Part shown: positions 31,357 through 39,880 of the stretch, piece by piece
Layout: the number at the start of each line of letters is the position of its first letter
Numbering within the stretch: the first letter of the stretch is position 1
NCBI RefSeq assembly: GCF_009696275.1
Contig: NZ_VUMI01000014.1
Coordinates: forward strand, 52,704-116,703
From: Eisenbergiella porci
Lineage (GTDB): Bacteria; Bacillota; Clostridia; Lachnospirales; Lachnospiraceae
Length of the DNA: 64,000 nt
Direction: 5' to 3'
Notes under the pieces: generated by a model
Databases searched by the model: none
What the model was told of the DNA's origin: nothing
The model's input: only the letters and a program-made list of their open reading frames with translations
Position numbers and translations under genes: made by a program

Positions 31357-32988
31357 TTACAGAGGGATATTGCCGTGCTTTTTCTTCGGGTCCTCTTCCT
31401 TCTTTCCCCGGAAGGCCTTCAGTGCGCACAGCAGCTTTTCCCTTGTCTCCTCCGGCTTAATCACCTCATCCACAAAGCCTCTGGCCGCCGCCACATAGGG
31501 GTTCAAAAAACGTTCCTCATATTCCCTGATGCACTGCGCGCGCATGGCCTCCGGATCGGAAGCGGACTTTATTTTCCGTTTGAAGGCGATGTTGACCGCG
31601 CCTTCCGCGCCCATAACCGCAATCTCCGCAATGGGCCAGGCATAGACATAGTCCGCGCCCATTTCCCTGGAGTTCATGGCAATGTAAGCGCCGCCGTAGG
31701 CTTTTCTCATAATCAGTGAAATCTTGGGCACAGTAGCTTCGGAATACGCATACAGCACCTTCGCTCCGTGGCGGATGATTCCGCTGTGTTCCTGCGCGGT
31801 TCCCGGCAAAAAGGCGGGCACATCCACCAGCGTCAGAATGGGCAGGCCGAAGCAGTCGCAGAAACGGATGAAGCGGGCAATTTTATCGGAAGCATGGTAA
31901 TCCAGGGAGCCGCCCATGACCGCAGGCTGGTTCGCCACAAAGCCCACAGTTTCCCCCTCCATCCTGGCAAAGCCCACCACTGCATTGGGAGCGAATTCCT
32001 GCTGCACCTCAAAGAAGCTGTTCCGGTCCGCAACACATGCAATGACTTCCTTTACATCATAGGAACGCCTGGAATTATCCGGCACAATCTCTTCCAGCCC
32101 GGCGCAGGGATTCTCCGTCCCCTTTTTCCCGCTGTGGATGCGCCGGCCCAGTTGCCCCACATGCTCCAGCACTTTATTTACGTTCTTTGCCAGCGCCTTT
32201 TTTTCCTCCGGACGGATGACCGGCGCTTTTTCTTCAAAATTGGAAGGCAGGTAGTTCAGGAGCTTTCGCACTCCCATCAGGCACTCCCCTTCCGTATCAT
32301 AGGTAAAATGGGAAACGCCGCTCTTCCTGGCATGCACCTGCGCACCGCCCAGCTCTTCTACCGTTGTTTCCTCATTGATAACCGTCTTCACCACATTCGG
32401 CCCGGTAATGAACATCTTGGAGGTCTCCCTCACCATGAAAATAAAATCGCAGATAGCGGGCGCATAGCAGGCGCCGCCGGAGCAGGGGCCAAGAATCACC
32501 GCAATCTGGGGAATCACGCCGGAGGCCTTGGTATGACGCAGGAACATGCCCGCATAGCCGCTTAAGGAGCTGATGCCTTCCTCAATTCTGGCTCCGCCGC
32601 TGTCATTGATGCATACAAGCGGGGCCTTCATCTCCATCGCCATATCCTGCAGACGGCAGATTTTCATGGAATGATATTCGCCCAACGTTCCGCCGATTAC
32701 CGTAAAGTCTTCACTGGCTGCGAAAACAAGCCTTCCGTCCACATAACCGTAGCCGGTCACCACGCCGTCCCCCGGCACCCTTCTTTTATCCAGATCAAAG
32801 TCATCAATCCTGGATTCGATAAAAGCGTCTGTTTCCACAAAGCTTCCCTGATCAAATAAAAGCTCCAGCCTCTCCCGCGCGGTGAGCTTTCCTCCCGCAT
32901 GCTGTTTATCTATCTTAGACTGTCCGCCGCCCAGCAGCGCCTTCTGTCTTCTTTCTTCCAGATTCCGGTTCGCCTGTTCCCAATTCAT
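31357..32988 (-). CDS. acyl-CoA carboxyltransferase (PccB/MmdA-like)
   Basis: A 543-residue biotin-dependent carboxyltransferase. Relatives are the beta subunit of propionyl-CoA carboxylase and the alpha subunit of methylmalonyl-CoA decarboxylase. Landmarks are KLTARERLELLFD, INDSGGARIEEG, the oxyanion loop GPCSGGACYAPAICDF and MRKAYGGAYIAM. No biotin carrier, biotin carboxylase or decarboxylase membrane subunit is encoded nearby, so which reaction it serves cannot be decided. The ATG at 32988 has GGAGGA upstream. It is monocistronic, with its own promoter and a FabT-like palindrome in the leader. Adjacency to the NRPS operon may be accidental. Confidence 0.88.
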   Translation of the reverse strand: MNWEQANRNLEERRQKALLGGGQSKIDKQHAGGKLTARERLELLFDQGSFVETDAFIESRIDDFDLDKRRVPGDGVVTGYGYVDGRLVFAASEDFTVIGGTLGEYHSMKICRLQDMAMEMKAPLVCINDSGGARIEEGISSLSGYAGMFLRHTKASGVIPQIAVILGPCSGGACYAPAICDFIFMVRETSKMFITGPNVVKTVINEETTVEELGGAQVHARKSGVSHFTYDTEGECLMGVRKLLNYLPSNFEEKAPVIRPEEKKALAKNVNKVLEHVGQLGRRIHSGKKGTENPCAGLEEIVPDNSRRSYDVKEVIACVADRNSFFEVQQEFAPNAVVGFARMEGETVGFVANQPAVMGGSLDYHASDKIARFIRFCDCFGLPILTLVDVPAFLPGTAQEHSGIIRHGAKVLYAYSEATVPKISLIMRKAYGGAYIAMNSREMGADYVYAWPIAEIAVMGAEGAVNIAFKRKIKSASDPEAMRAQCIREYEERFLNPYVAAARGFVDEVIKPEETREKLLCALKAFRGKKEEDPKKKHGNIPL

Positions 32989-33039
32989 GTGCAGTCCTCC
33001 TGAATTTCTTGTTAATCTAAATATTTGAATATTTAATAG

Positions 33040-33052
33040 TTTGATATTCAAA
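33040..33052 (-). promoter_or_regulatory. FabT/MarR-like operator in the carboxyltransferase leader
   Basis: TTTGATATTCAAA is a perfect palindrome with a 3-base centre, matching the layout of lactic-acid-bacterial FabT sites (TTTGA-N3-TCAAA). A degenerate second copy follows at 33024-33036. It lies just downstream of the -10 element (TATAAT complement at 33066-33071), a position suited to repression. Regulator identity is inferred only from similarity to the FabT box. Confidence 0.5.
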
Positions 33053-33065
33053 TTATTTAAATAAT

Positions 33066-33112
33066 ATTATAGCACGGCGTGAAAAAAGTGCAATCTTTTT
33101 TTCAGCCGTGCT
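33066..33112 (-). terminator. glf terminator overlapping the next promoter
   Basis: AGCACGGC (33071-33078) pairs with GCCGTGCT (33105-33112), and the stem extends inward through TGAAAAAA/TTTTTTCA for ~16 bp. The A/U-rich tail after the hairpin contains the TATAAT -10 element of the carboxyltransferase, so end and start of transcription overlap. A -35-like TTGCAC lies inside the hairpin, 16 bases upstream. Confidence 0.65.
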
Positions 33113-33161
33113 TATACTTTTATCCTTACAGTCCGAAAAACAGCCTATTCGTAACCGGGAT

Positions 33162-34286
33162 TTATTCTGCCGCAAGCTCACTGCGAACCATATCCAGCGC
33201 CGCCCGTATGACCTTATCCATATCATAATAACGGTACTGCCCCAGCCTGCCGCCGAACAGCACATTTTTTTCTTTTCCAGCCAGTTCCAGGTATCCGGCA
33301 TACAGCTTTGTATTCTTTTCATCATTTACCGGATAATATGGTTCGTCCCCTCTGCGCCACTCTGCAGGGTATTCCCTGGTAATCACCGTACCGGGTTGTG
33401 TCCCGAATTCAAAATGCTTATGCTCAATAATCCGGGTGTAGGGGACCTCCCGTTCCGTATAATTGACCACTGCATTTCCCTGGAAGTTATCCACATCAGG
33501 AAGCTCCTGTGTTTCAAACCGGAGGGAACGGTATTCCAAAGCGCCCAGGCAATAATCAAAATATTCATCTATCATTCCTGTATAGAGAGCCTTGTCCCAG
33601 GTGCACGGCTGCGCGCTTTCTTCGTTTTCCTTCAGGAAATCCCGGTAGGTAATGCCGGTGCGCACGTCGCTGCCCGCCAGCATTTTCTCCACAATGGCGG
33701 TATAGCCGCCCTTGGGTATTCCCTGATAAGGATCATTGAAATAATTATTATCATAACGGAACCTCAGGGGCACCCGCTTGATAATAAACGCAGGAAGCTG
33801 GGTACAGTCCCTCCCCCACTGCTTCTCTGTATATCCTTTAATCAGCTTCTCGTAGACGTCCCTGCCCGCCAGGGAAAGAGCCTGTTCTTCCAGGTTCTTC
33901 GGTTCTCCGATATGCAGATCGCTGATCTGCTCCGCAATGATGGCCTTGGCATCTGCGGGCGTCCGGATTCCCCACATCCTACTGAATGTATTCATATTAA
34001 AAGGCAGGTTATAAAGCTCATCCTTATACACTGCCAGGGGTGAATTAATGTAATTGTTGAACTCCGCGAACTGTCCTACATAATCCCATATCTCCTTATC
34101 GGAGGTATGAAAAATATGGGCACCGTACTTATGTACCTGGATGCCCATACTTTCTTCCGTGTAGATGTTCCCGGCAATATGCTCTCTTTTGTCGATCAGC
34201 AGACAGGTCTTGCGCTCCCGCTGCATCTCGTATGCAAAACAGGCGCCAAACAGCCCTGTTCCGACAATCAGATAATCATAATGCAT
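33162..34286 (-). CDS. glf: UDP-galactopyranose mutase
   Basis: Flavoenzyme that converts UDP-galactopyranose to UDP-galactofuranose for cell-surface glycans. The 374-residue protein begins with an FAD-binding motif (DYLIVGTGLFGACFAYEM), then HIAGNIYTE, HKYGAHIFHT, YTEKQWGRD and, near the end, GGRLGQYRYYDMDKVI, all characteristic of Glf. It follows a small HTH gene by 15 bases, probably as a two-gene unit. No galactofuranosyltransferase is found in the window. Confidence 0.95.
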   Translation of the reverse strand: MHYDYLIVGTGLFGACFAYEMQRERKTCLLIDKREHIAGNIYTEESMGIQVHKYGAHIFHTSDKEIWDYVGQFAEFNNYINSPLAVYKDELYNLPFNMNTFSRMWGIRTPADAKAIIAEQISDLHIGEPKNLEEQALSLAGRDVYEKLIKGYTEKQWGRDCTQLPAFIIKRVPLRFRYDNNYFNDPYQGIPKGGYTAIVEKMLAGSDVRTGITYRDFLKENEESAQPCTWDKALYTGMIDEYFDYCLGALEYRSLRFETQELPDVDNFQGNAVVNYTEREVPYTRIIEHKHFEFGTQPGTVITREYPAEWRRGDEPYYPVNDEKNTKLYAGYLELAGKEKNVLFGGRLGQYRYYDMDKVIRAALDMVRSELAAE

Positions 34287-34301
34287 GGATAATCTCCCTC
34301 A

Positions 34302-34637
34302 TTATTTTGCTTTGTATTTCTTGATCTGTACAAAGTCGTCCATCAGGCCGAGAATCTTGTCCCTTCCCTCCTGATTCAGCTTCACGTAGTACTGCATAAC
34401 GCGGTTCTCAAGAAGCTGCTCACTAATGGTAGTATCTCTTTCCAGAGAACTGAAGTCTACCGGATTCAGGTTAAGCTTGTTGCACATTTTGATGACTGTG
34501 CCGTAAGCCATTCCGTCAATCCCTCTCTCCAGCGCCGTAACCAGAGTACTATAAGGGATCTGCATTTCTAATGCAAACTGCCTTACGCTTCTGTACTGGC
34601 TTAGAATTTCTTTTTTTAAGATCTGTGCTTTGGTCAT
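34302..34637 (-). CDS. small helix-turn-helix protein upstream of glf
   Basis: A 111-residue protein with an XRE-like HTH at about residues 13-58 (SVRQFALEMQIPYSTLVTALERG...VIKMCNKLNLNPVDF). A C-terminal helix-rich part (about residues 70-111) could mediate dimerisation. GGAGGGATTGAA precedes the ATG. It is cotranscribed with glf and may regulate the pair, but no operator was identified. Confidence 0.75.
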   Translation of the reverse strand: MTKAQILKKEILSQYRSVRQFALEMQIPYSTLVTALERGIDGMAYGTVIKMCNKLNLNPVDFSSLERDTTISEQLLENRVMQYYVKLNQEGRDKILGLMDDFVQIKKYKAK

Positions 34638-34682
34638 TTCAATCCCTCCATTATCTTTTAGCCCTTAGGTTTTGCATTGATT

Positions 34683-34712
34683 ATTGTACACTATCTCCCT
34701 TTCATTTTGCAA
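34683..34712 (-). promoter_or_regulatory. promoter of the HTH-glf unit
   Basis: Minus-strand TTGCAA (34707-34712) and TACAAT (34683-34688), 18 bases apart, ~46 bases before the HTH gene start. Confidence 0.6.
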
Positions 34713-34859
34713 CATTTCTTTTGAAAAATAAACAAAATTTCGAATATTTTAATAAATTGGTCATAATTTGCTATAAAATGGCCCTGAAGAGGCAAAAACT
34801 GTAACTGTTCTGACTGATTTTCGCCACCGTCCGTAAAATTTTTCGCATTTCATACATCT

Positions 34860-35708
34860 TCAATATAATTTTTCCACCACCGATTGGGATGTTGCTTCAT
34901 TATTTCGTTTACATTCCCTGAAATTTCTTTCATAATATTCCTGATACAGCAGATCAATGAGATAAAGCTGGCTCATTTTGGCCTGCATGGATCCACCCTC
35001 AAGCGGGCCTTCATTGGAGCCGCACAGCAATATGGAATCACAGTAAGCAGTCAGGGGAGATTTTTTAAAATGGGTAATACAGGCAATGCGGGTGCCGGAC
35101 TCCTTCGCCACCTTGGCTACATGGATATTGTCCTTGGTCGCCCCGGAATAGGAAATAATCACAATCAAATCTTCCTTGCCGCAGAGGGAGGCCGCCATGG
35201 ACTGCATATGGGGATCCGTAATGCAGCTTACCTTGTTGGTAACGCGGAGGAATTTATTCCTGGCTTCCTCTGCCGTCAGAAGGCTGTCGCCGATCCCGAA
35301 AAAATGAACCCGCTCCGCCTTTTCAAACATATCCAGCGTTTTTTCAAAATTATCCCTGTCAAGAAGCATGTAGGTTTCCTTAATCGCTTCCATATGAAGC
35401 TCCATAATCTTCTCAGCCATGCTTCCCAGATTGTCATACGGCGCCTGCGGGGAAGGCTTTGCCGGCGCTGCCGCCGCCTGGCTTAAGGACATTTTCATCT
35501 TAAATTCCTGATAGCCCTGGAGCTTCATGGTACGGCAAAACCGGTACACACTGGTGTCGCCCACCCTGCATGCATCCGCCAAATCCGTAATCGACATATA
35601 CAGCACACCGCTCTGGTTTGCTATGACGTAATCAGCCACCTTTTTTTCCGCCTTGGTGAACTGATTGTAGGATGCCTTAATCTGTAGGATAAAATTGTCG
35701 CTGTTCAC
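34860..35708 (-). CDS. RpiR-family (MurR-like) transcriptional regulator
   Basis: A 282-residue protein with an N-terminal RpiR HTH (FTKAEKKVADYVIANQSGVLYMSITDLAD...TSVYRFCRTMKLQGYQEFKMK) and a C-terminal SIS sugar-phosphate binding domain (HFFGIGDSLLTAEEA, VIISYSGATKDNIHVAKVAKESG). The GTG at 35708 is chosen because family members start just before this point (NSDNFILQIKASYNQFTKAEKK); it lies 8 bases after the ROK kinase stop. As the last gene of the nanE operon it probably senses an amino-sugar phosphate and controls this locus, perhaps through the TTCGTATAA half-sites at 38033-38085. Confidence 0.88.
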   Translation of the reverse strand: MNSDNFILQIKASYNQFTKAEKKVADYVIANQSGVLYMSITDLADACRVGDTSVYRFCRTMKLQGYQEFKMKMSLSQAAAAPAKPSPQAPYDNLGSMAEKIMELHMEAIKETYMLLDRDNFEKTLDMFEKAERVHFFGIGDSLLTAEEARNKFLRVTNKVSCITDPHMQSMAASLCGKEDLIVIISYSGATKDNIHVAKVAKESGTRIACITHFKKSPLTAYCDSILLCGSNEGPLEGGSMQAKMSQLYLIDLLYQEYYERNFRECKRNNEATSQSVVEKLY

Positions 35709-35716
35709 ACTGCCCC

Positions 35717-36610
35717 TCACTTTCCATGCAGAGTATCCGCTCCTTCCGCGCATTTGCCCGCTCCCAGCAAGCCGGCTGTATTCTTAAGCTGCGCAGGCAG
35801 GATGACCACATCCCGGAAGCTGGGCATAATCTGCTTTCCCAGTTTTTTCCGGATCTCTTCTATAATATATGTCTGGCTCATCACACCGCCTCCCAGTATT
35901 ACGCAGGGAGGGTTGAAAATATGTATTAAGGTTATCAGCCCGTAAAGGATTTCATCAATCCAGCTGTCCACGGTTTCCCGGATCTGTGGTTCCCCAATCC
36001 TGGCAAAAATATGCCGGCCGTCCGTCAGTGAAGCGTCCAGCTTCCCCGCGGCATTAACCAGCGCCGTGACGGACGCGTACCGTTCGTAGCAGCCGCTGAA
36101 AATATCAGCTTCCGCATCACGTTGCCCGCCATGAACCACCATGCCGCCCACTTCTCCTGCCGAAAAGCTGCCGCCGGTATAAATGCCGCCGTCCATAACC
36201 ACCGCGCCGCCCACGCCTGTTCCATAGGTGAGCATCAGAAAATCCCGGAAGCTCTGTCCAGCGCCGAATGCCGCTTCTCCCAGTGCCGCGGCGTTCACAT
36301 CATTCTCCACGGCCACCGGCACCCGGAATTCCTTTTCCATTATATCCCGAATCCGTGTCCCTGTATACCCCGGGATATTGGAATTGGCGAAGCGTATCAC
36401 CCCCGCGGAAGAATCCACCTGCCCCGCCGTACTGATTCCTATCCGTTCAAAACCGCAGCAGCCCTTCAGAATCCCTATCGCTTTCCTCATGACGCTTTCC
36501 CCACCCAGGTACGCATCCGTAGCAAATTCCCTGCAATCCCTGAGACTGCCGTTTTCATATGTACCCGCCTTTATAGAAGTTCCCCCGATATCCAGCACCG
36601 CAATTTTCAT
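35717..36610 (-). CDS. nanK: ROK-family sugar kinase (probable N-acetylmannosamine kinase)
   Basis: A 297-residue ROK kinase: ATP-binding VLDIGGTSIKAG at the N terminus, VENDVNAAALGEAAFG, the LTYGTGVGGAVVMDG motif, and GGSFSAGEVGGMVVHG. In place of the usual Cys-rich zinc motif it has GGQRDAEADIFSGCYERY, so the canonical metal site looks altered. Gene order nanE-YhcH-kinase-RpiR strongly suggests ManNAc as the substrate, giving ManNAc-6-phosphate. The start is the ATG at 36610 with GGGAG 7 bases upstream, supplied by a hairpin-RBS module. Confidence 0.82.
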   Translation of the reverse strand: MKIAVLDIGGTSIKAGTYENGSLRDCREFATDAYLGGESVMRKAIGILKGCCGFERIGISTAGQVDSSAGVIRFANSNIPGYTGTRIRDIMEKEFRVPVAVENDVNAAALGEAAFGAGQSFRDFLMLTYGTGVGGAVVMDGGIYTGGSFSAGEVGGMVVHGGQRDAEADIFSGCYERYASVTALVNAAGKLDASLTDGRHIFARIGEPQIRETVDSWIDEILYGLITLIHIFNPPCVILGGGVMSQTYIIEEIRKKLGKQIMPSFRDVVILPAQLKNTAGLLGAGKCAEGADTLHGK

Positions 36611-36640
36611 ATTTGCTCCCATCCCCACGCTTTTGCGCAG
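36611..36640 (-). repeat. hairpin-RBS module, copy 4 (ROK kinase start)
   Basis: Minus-strand CTGCGCAAAAGCGTGG stem-loop followed by GGATGGGAGCAAAT and the kinase ATG. The ribosome-binding half matches the copies at 23580 and 37914; the stem is shorter and diverged. Confidence 0.55.
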
Positions 36641-37090
36641 TTATACCCTTACCTTTATCACGCATTTTTTCAAACGGCCCGGTTCTCCTGCCGCCACACC
36701 CGGTTTATGCGGTTCTCCCGCCATGCACAGAATAAACCGGCCCCGGCCCAGGAGACAGGCCGCTTTCTTTTCACACAATACGGTGCCAAAATCCATTTCT
36801 TCTGAGTAGGGAAATTTTTCCACCTCTGTGGTTCCTCCGATCTGGATTTCTTCCATTCCCTCAAGATCAATCTGGATATCCATATATTTTCTGTGGACTT
36901 CAAAATCCGCCTGCGTTTCCTCCTTTGTCACCGTCTCCATTACGTTGATGAAGCAGTCCGTTCCCGCTATTTCCGTTCTGCCGGACGGAAGCCTCTCCAT
37001 ATCCGTATTTTCCAGAAAATCTATAGCTCTGTCAAGCCACTTTCCCATCCCTCTGTATTCTCCGATTCTGTCCAGTGTATCATAAATCAC
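36641..37090 (-). CDS. YhcH/YjgK/YiaL-family protein of sialic acid catabolism
   Basis: A 149-residue cupin-like protein with FEVHRKYMDIQIDLEG and FILCMAGEPHKPGV, which supply the His/Glu residues typical of the family. YhcH (NanQ) proteins are reported to act on sialic acid forms, probably as anomerases, and are usually encoded with nan genes as here. It lies between nanE (121 bases) and the ROK kinase (30 bases). Confidence 0.88.
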   Translation of the reverse strand: MIYDTLDRIGEYRGMGKWLDRAIDFLENTDMERLPSGRTEIAGTDCFINVMETVTKEETQADFEVHRKYMDIQIDLEGMEEIQIGGTTEVEKFPYSEEMDFGTVLCEKKAACLLGRGRFILCMAGEPHKPGVAAGEPGRLKKCVIKVRV

Positions 37091-37211
37091 AGTCTTCCTC
37101 CGTTTCCGCCCCGCTAAATGGCTCCGGTCAAAAAAGAACTGCAGGAAAAGGCCGGACAGCCTTCTGCCATACAGTTCCAGTCCATTGTTACATTTCTGAA
37201 AAAAGGTTCCG

Positions 37212-37913
37212 TCACTTTGCCTCTCTCATGGCAATCGCCTGTACAAAACGTCTTGTTATCTCCCTGGGCCTTGTCACCGCCGTACCCACCACTGCCGCAA
37301 AAGCGCCTGTGTCAAGCGCCCTGCCCAGATCCTCAGGACACCAGATGCCGCCTTCCGCAATCACAGGTCTGCCGCATTCCTCCGCCAGCGTTTTCATCAT
37401 GGAATAATCGGGCAGCCGGATCCCTTTCGTATAGGAGGTATAGCCGCTCAGTGTGGTGCCAATAAAATCAAAGCCGAGCTGAGCCGCGTGCATTCCTTCC
37501 TCTATTGTGGAGCAGTCAGCCATAAAAAGCTGAGCCGGATATTTCTTCCGTACTTCATTAAAAAATTCATCCAGGGTTTTCCCGTCCGGCCGAAGCCGCA
37601 TCGTAGCATCCGCGGCAATAATTTCACAGCCACAGGAAGCCAGCGCATCCACCTCTTTCATTGTCGGTGTTATGTAGATTTCGCAGCCGGGATAAACTTC
37701 TTTTATTATACCGATCACAGGAAGCGTTACCGTCTTTTTAATTGCCGTAATATCTTCCACGGTATTTGCCCTGATTCCGGCCGCCCCTCCTTCCATGGCC
37801 GCATATGCCATACGTGACATAATGTAGGAGCTGTACAGAGGTTCTTCCTTTAACGCCTGGCAGGATACAATCAGCTTACCATGAATCTGAACCATAATTT
37901 CCTGTTGTGTCAT
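37212..37913 (-). CDS. nanE: N-acetylmannosamine-6-phosphate 2-epimerase
   Basis: Converts ManNAc-6-P to GlcNAc-6-P, feeding amino-sugar metabolism. The 233-residue TIM-barrel protein shows AAGIRAN, PVIGIIKE, ITPTMKEVDAL, IIAADATMR, ADCSTIEEG, GTTLSGYT and VIAEGGI, the NanE signature set. The ATG at 37913 is preferred (GGGAG 7 bases upstream) over in-frame codons further upstream. First gene of the nanE-YhcH-ROK-RpiR operon. Confidence 0.94.
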   Translation of the reverse strand: MTQQEIMVQIHGKLIVSCQALKEEPLYSSYIMSRMAYAAMEGGAAGIRANTVEDITAIKKTVTLPVIGIIKEVYPGCEIYITPTMKEVDALASCGCEIIAADATMRLRPDGKTLDEFFNEVRKKYPAQLFMADCSTIEEGMHAAQLGFDFIGTTLSGYTSYTKGIRLPDYSMMKTLAEECGRPVIAEGGIWCPEDLGRALDTGAFAAVVGTAVTRPREITRRFVQAIAMREAK

Positions 37914-37945
37914 CTTTACTCCCATCTGCGCCCTGAGGCGCGCAT
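37914..37945 (-). repeat. hairpin-RBS module, copy 3 (nanE start)
   Basis: Minus-strand TGCGCGC/GCCCGCA-type stem-loop (one mismatch) followed by AGATGGGAGTAAAG and the nanE ATG. It aligns end to end with copy 1 at the kinase start, with paired changes in the stem. Confidence 0.65.
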
Positions 37946-38032
37946 ACAAATCAGAGCCTTTGATGCTGTCCGGTTAAGCTTCCATGGTTTTGGACGTATC
38001 GTCCTGATTTGCAGTTGATATTTTTTTGTGTT

Positions 38033-38085
38033 TTCGTATAAACCGACTATAGCATATACGGAAAATTTTTTCAATATTATACGAA
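38033..38085 (-). promoter_or_regulatory. nanE promoter framed by an inverted repeat
   Basis: Minus-strand TTGAAA (38069-38074) and TATAGT (38046-38051) are 17 bases apart. The promoter lies between TTCGTATAA (38033-38041) and its exact inverted copy TTATACGAA (38077-38085). Perfect half-sites flanking a catabolic promoter suggest a repressor-binding or looping site, most plausibly for the RpiR regulator of this operon. Confidence 0.65.
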
Positions 38086-38108
38086 TGAAAGAAAAATCTT
38101 TTATTTTG

Positions 38109-38137
38109 TTGTTTTCACCATATCATAATGCTATAAT
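38109..38137 (+). promoter_or_regulatory. promoter of the nanA-like gene
   Basis: TTGTTT (38109-38114) and TATAAT (38132-38137) with a 17-base spacer, ~95 bases upstream of the nanA-like start. It is divergent from the nanE promoter and could share its control. Between promoter and gene is GGTAACTGCCAGGTTACT (about 38175-38192), a small palindrome. Confidence 0.7.
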
Positions 38138-38231
38138 TTCCTCATCTGAAAAAAGCCATAAAATTGAATAACAGGTAACTGCCAGGTTACTGAACAATTT
38201 ACACAGGCAAAAAGAAAAGAGGGAAAAATTC

Positions 38232-39149
38232 ATGTCAAAATACGATGTATCACGCTTCCGCAATGTAACCGTAGCGCTCAACACCCCTTTCACCAAATCC
38301 GGCGAGGTGGATTTGGCCGCCGCCAGAAGGCTTACCCGCTACTATATTAATAAAGGCATTAAGAGCCTTTATGTATGCGGAAGCACAGGCGAGGGTTTTC
38401 TGCTGGACAGCCGGGAAAGAATGGCTGTAGTGGAAGCGGTTAAAGAAGAGGCCGGAGAGCAAATGGCCGTTATAGTCCATGTGGGCTGTCCTGACACCAG
38501 GCATGCGGCGGAGCTGGCAAGGCATGCGCAGAAGGCCGGCGCGGATGCAACCAGCGCGGTGCCCTGCGTTTACTATCATCTGGGCGAGGAAAGCGTATAC
38601 CGCCACTGGACGGTAATTACGGAAGCCGCCGACCTGCCCTTTTTCATTTATAATATACCGCAGCTGACCAGTTTTAATCTTTCCATGGAACTTTTTGAAC
38701 GGATGCTTGCCAACGAGCGGGTTGCAGGCGTAAAATGTTCCTCAGAACCCTGCCATGACATCCTCCGCTTCAAACAGGCCGGCGGTGAGGATTTCATTGT
38801 TTTCAACGGCCCGGACGAGCAGTATCTCGCCGGAAGGCTGATGGGTGCGGATGCGGGAATCGGCGGAACCTACGGTTCCATGCCAGAGCTGTACCTGAAG
38901 CTGGAAGATCTGATCCGCAGAGGGGAAATTGCAAAGGCGCAGCAGCTGCAGATTAAGATAACACAATTTATTTACCGGCTGTGCTCCTTCCCTTCCATGC
39001 ACGGCGCATGCAAGACCATTATCCGGCTGGACGGCGTGGACATCGGTGATCCCAGGCTCCCTTTCCTGCCTGTTGACGAAAAGGATCCGGCGATTATCAG
39101 CCTCTATCAGGATATACGCAACGCTGTGGAGGAAACAAAAAAATGGTAG
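38232..39149 (+). CDS. nanA: N-acetylneuraminate lyase (DapA/NanA family)
   Basis: A 305-residue class I aldolase of the DHDPS/NAL superfamily. It has the carboxylate loop GSTGEGFLL, the catalytic Tyr in YNIPQLT and the Schiff-base Lys in GVKCSS. In a nan locus it is expected to cleave N-acetylneuraminate to ManNAc and pyruvate, providing the substrate for the kinase and epimerase encoded divergently. Dihydrodipicolinate synthase or another keto-acid aldolase is the main alternative. GAGGGAAAAATTC precedes the ATG. Followed by the SGNH esterase. Confidence 0.88.
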   Translation: MSKYDVSRFRNVTVALNTPFTKSGEVDLAAARRLTRYYINKGIKSLYVCGSTGEGFLLDSRERMAVVEAVKEEAGEQMAVIVHVGCPDTRHAAELARHAQKAGADATSAVPCVYYHLGEESVYRHWTVITEAADLPFFIYNIPQLTSFNLSMELFERMLANERVAGVKCSSEPCHDILRFKQAGGEDFIVFNGPDEQYLAGRLMGADAGIGGTYGSMPELYLKLEDLIRRGEIAKAQQLQIKITQFIYRLCSFPSMHGACKTIIRLDGVDIGDPRLPFLPVDEKDPAIISLYQDIRNAVEETKKW

Positions 39150-39223
39150 GCAGATCTGATATTTAATACTGGAACAGACTGATGAAGTATCGCAGTCAGA
39201 TATCCGATATGCAGGAGGGAAAG

Positions 39224-39865
39224 ATGAAAAAGACCATTGTCGCTTTTGGCGACTCCAATACGCATGGCTACTGTTCGCAGACCGGAGGCCGGTTCAGTGA
39301 GGAGGAACGCTGGACCTGTCTGCTGGAGCAGTACCTTGGAAATGAATACCGGGTGATGGAGGAGGGACTGAGCGGCAGGACTACCGTTTTTGACGATCCC
39401 CTGTTCGAAGGTTTGAACGGCCTGTCCGCCATTACCCAGTGTCTGCTGACACATGAGCCGGTGGATCTGCTGATTATCATGCTGGGGACAAATGACACGA
39501 AAGCCCGCTTCTGTTGCAATGCAGAGAACATCGCCAAAGGGCTGGAACGCCTGGCAGGCAAAGCCATGTCCACCACGGGCGCCTTCCGGAGCGGCCCCAG
39601 GCTGCTGCTTATCGCTCCCGCCCCGATTGAGGAGGGCTACGCATCAACCTCCGCCGCCAATGAAATGGGGCCGGGCTGTGTGGAGAAATCAAGGCAGCTG
39701 GCCTTCTGGTACGAAGACCTGGCAAAACGGATTGGCTGCGGCTTCCTGGACGCCGGCGCCATTGACGGGATACGGATGCATCCCAATGATTATATGCATC
39801 TGGATAAAAAAAGCCATGAGCTTCTGGCGCGTGCGCTGGCTGAGCTGATCCCATCCATTATTTGA
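39224..39865 (+). CDS. SGNH-family esterase
   Basis: A 213-residue hydrolase with the catalytic Ser in FGDSNTHG (block I), GTND (block III) and the Asp/His pair in DYMHLDKK. No signal peptide is visible, so it is cytoplasmic. The ATG at 39224 follows AGGAGGGAAAG and is preferred over an upstream ATG. It lies 74 bases after the lyase on the same strand, so deacetylation of O-acetylated sialic acid or another sugar is plausible, but this is a context inference. Confidence 0.82.
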   Translation: MKKTIVAFGDSNTHGYCSQTGGRFSEEERWTCLLEQYLGNEYRVMEEGLSGRTTVFDDPLFEGLNGLSAITQCLLTHEPVDLLIIMLGTNDTKARFCCNAENIAKGLERLAGKAMSTTGAFRSGPRLLLIAPAPIEEGYASTSAANEMGPGCVEKSRQLAFWYEDLAKRIGCGFLDAGAIDGIRMHPNDYMHLDKKSHELLARALAELIPSII

Positions 39866-39880
39866 AAGCATCCCCTGTCA

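Noticed and set aside
31357..32988. Carboxyltransferase as an extender-unit enzyme of the NRPS pathway
   Set aside because: It has a separate promoter, no polyketide synthase is present and no carboxylase partner genes are nearby; adjacency alone is not enough.
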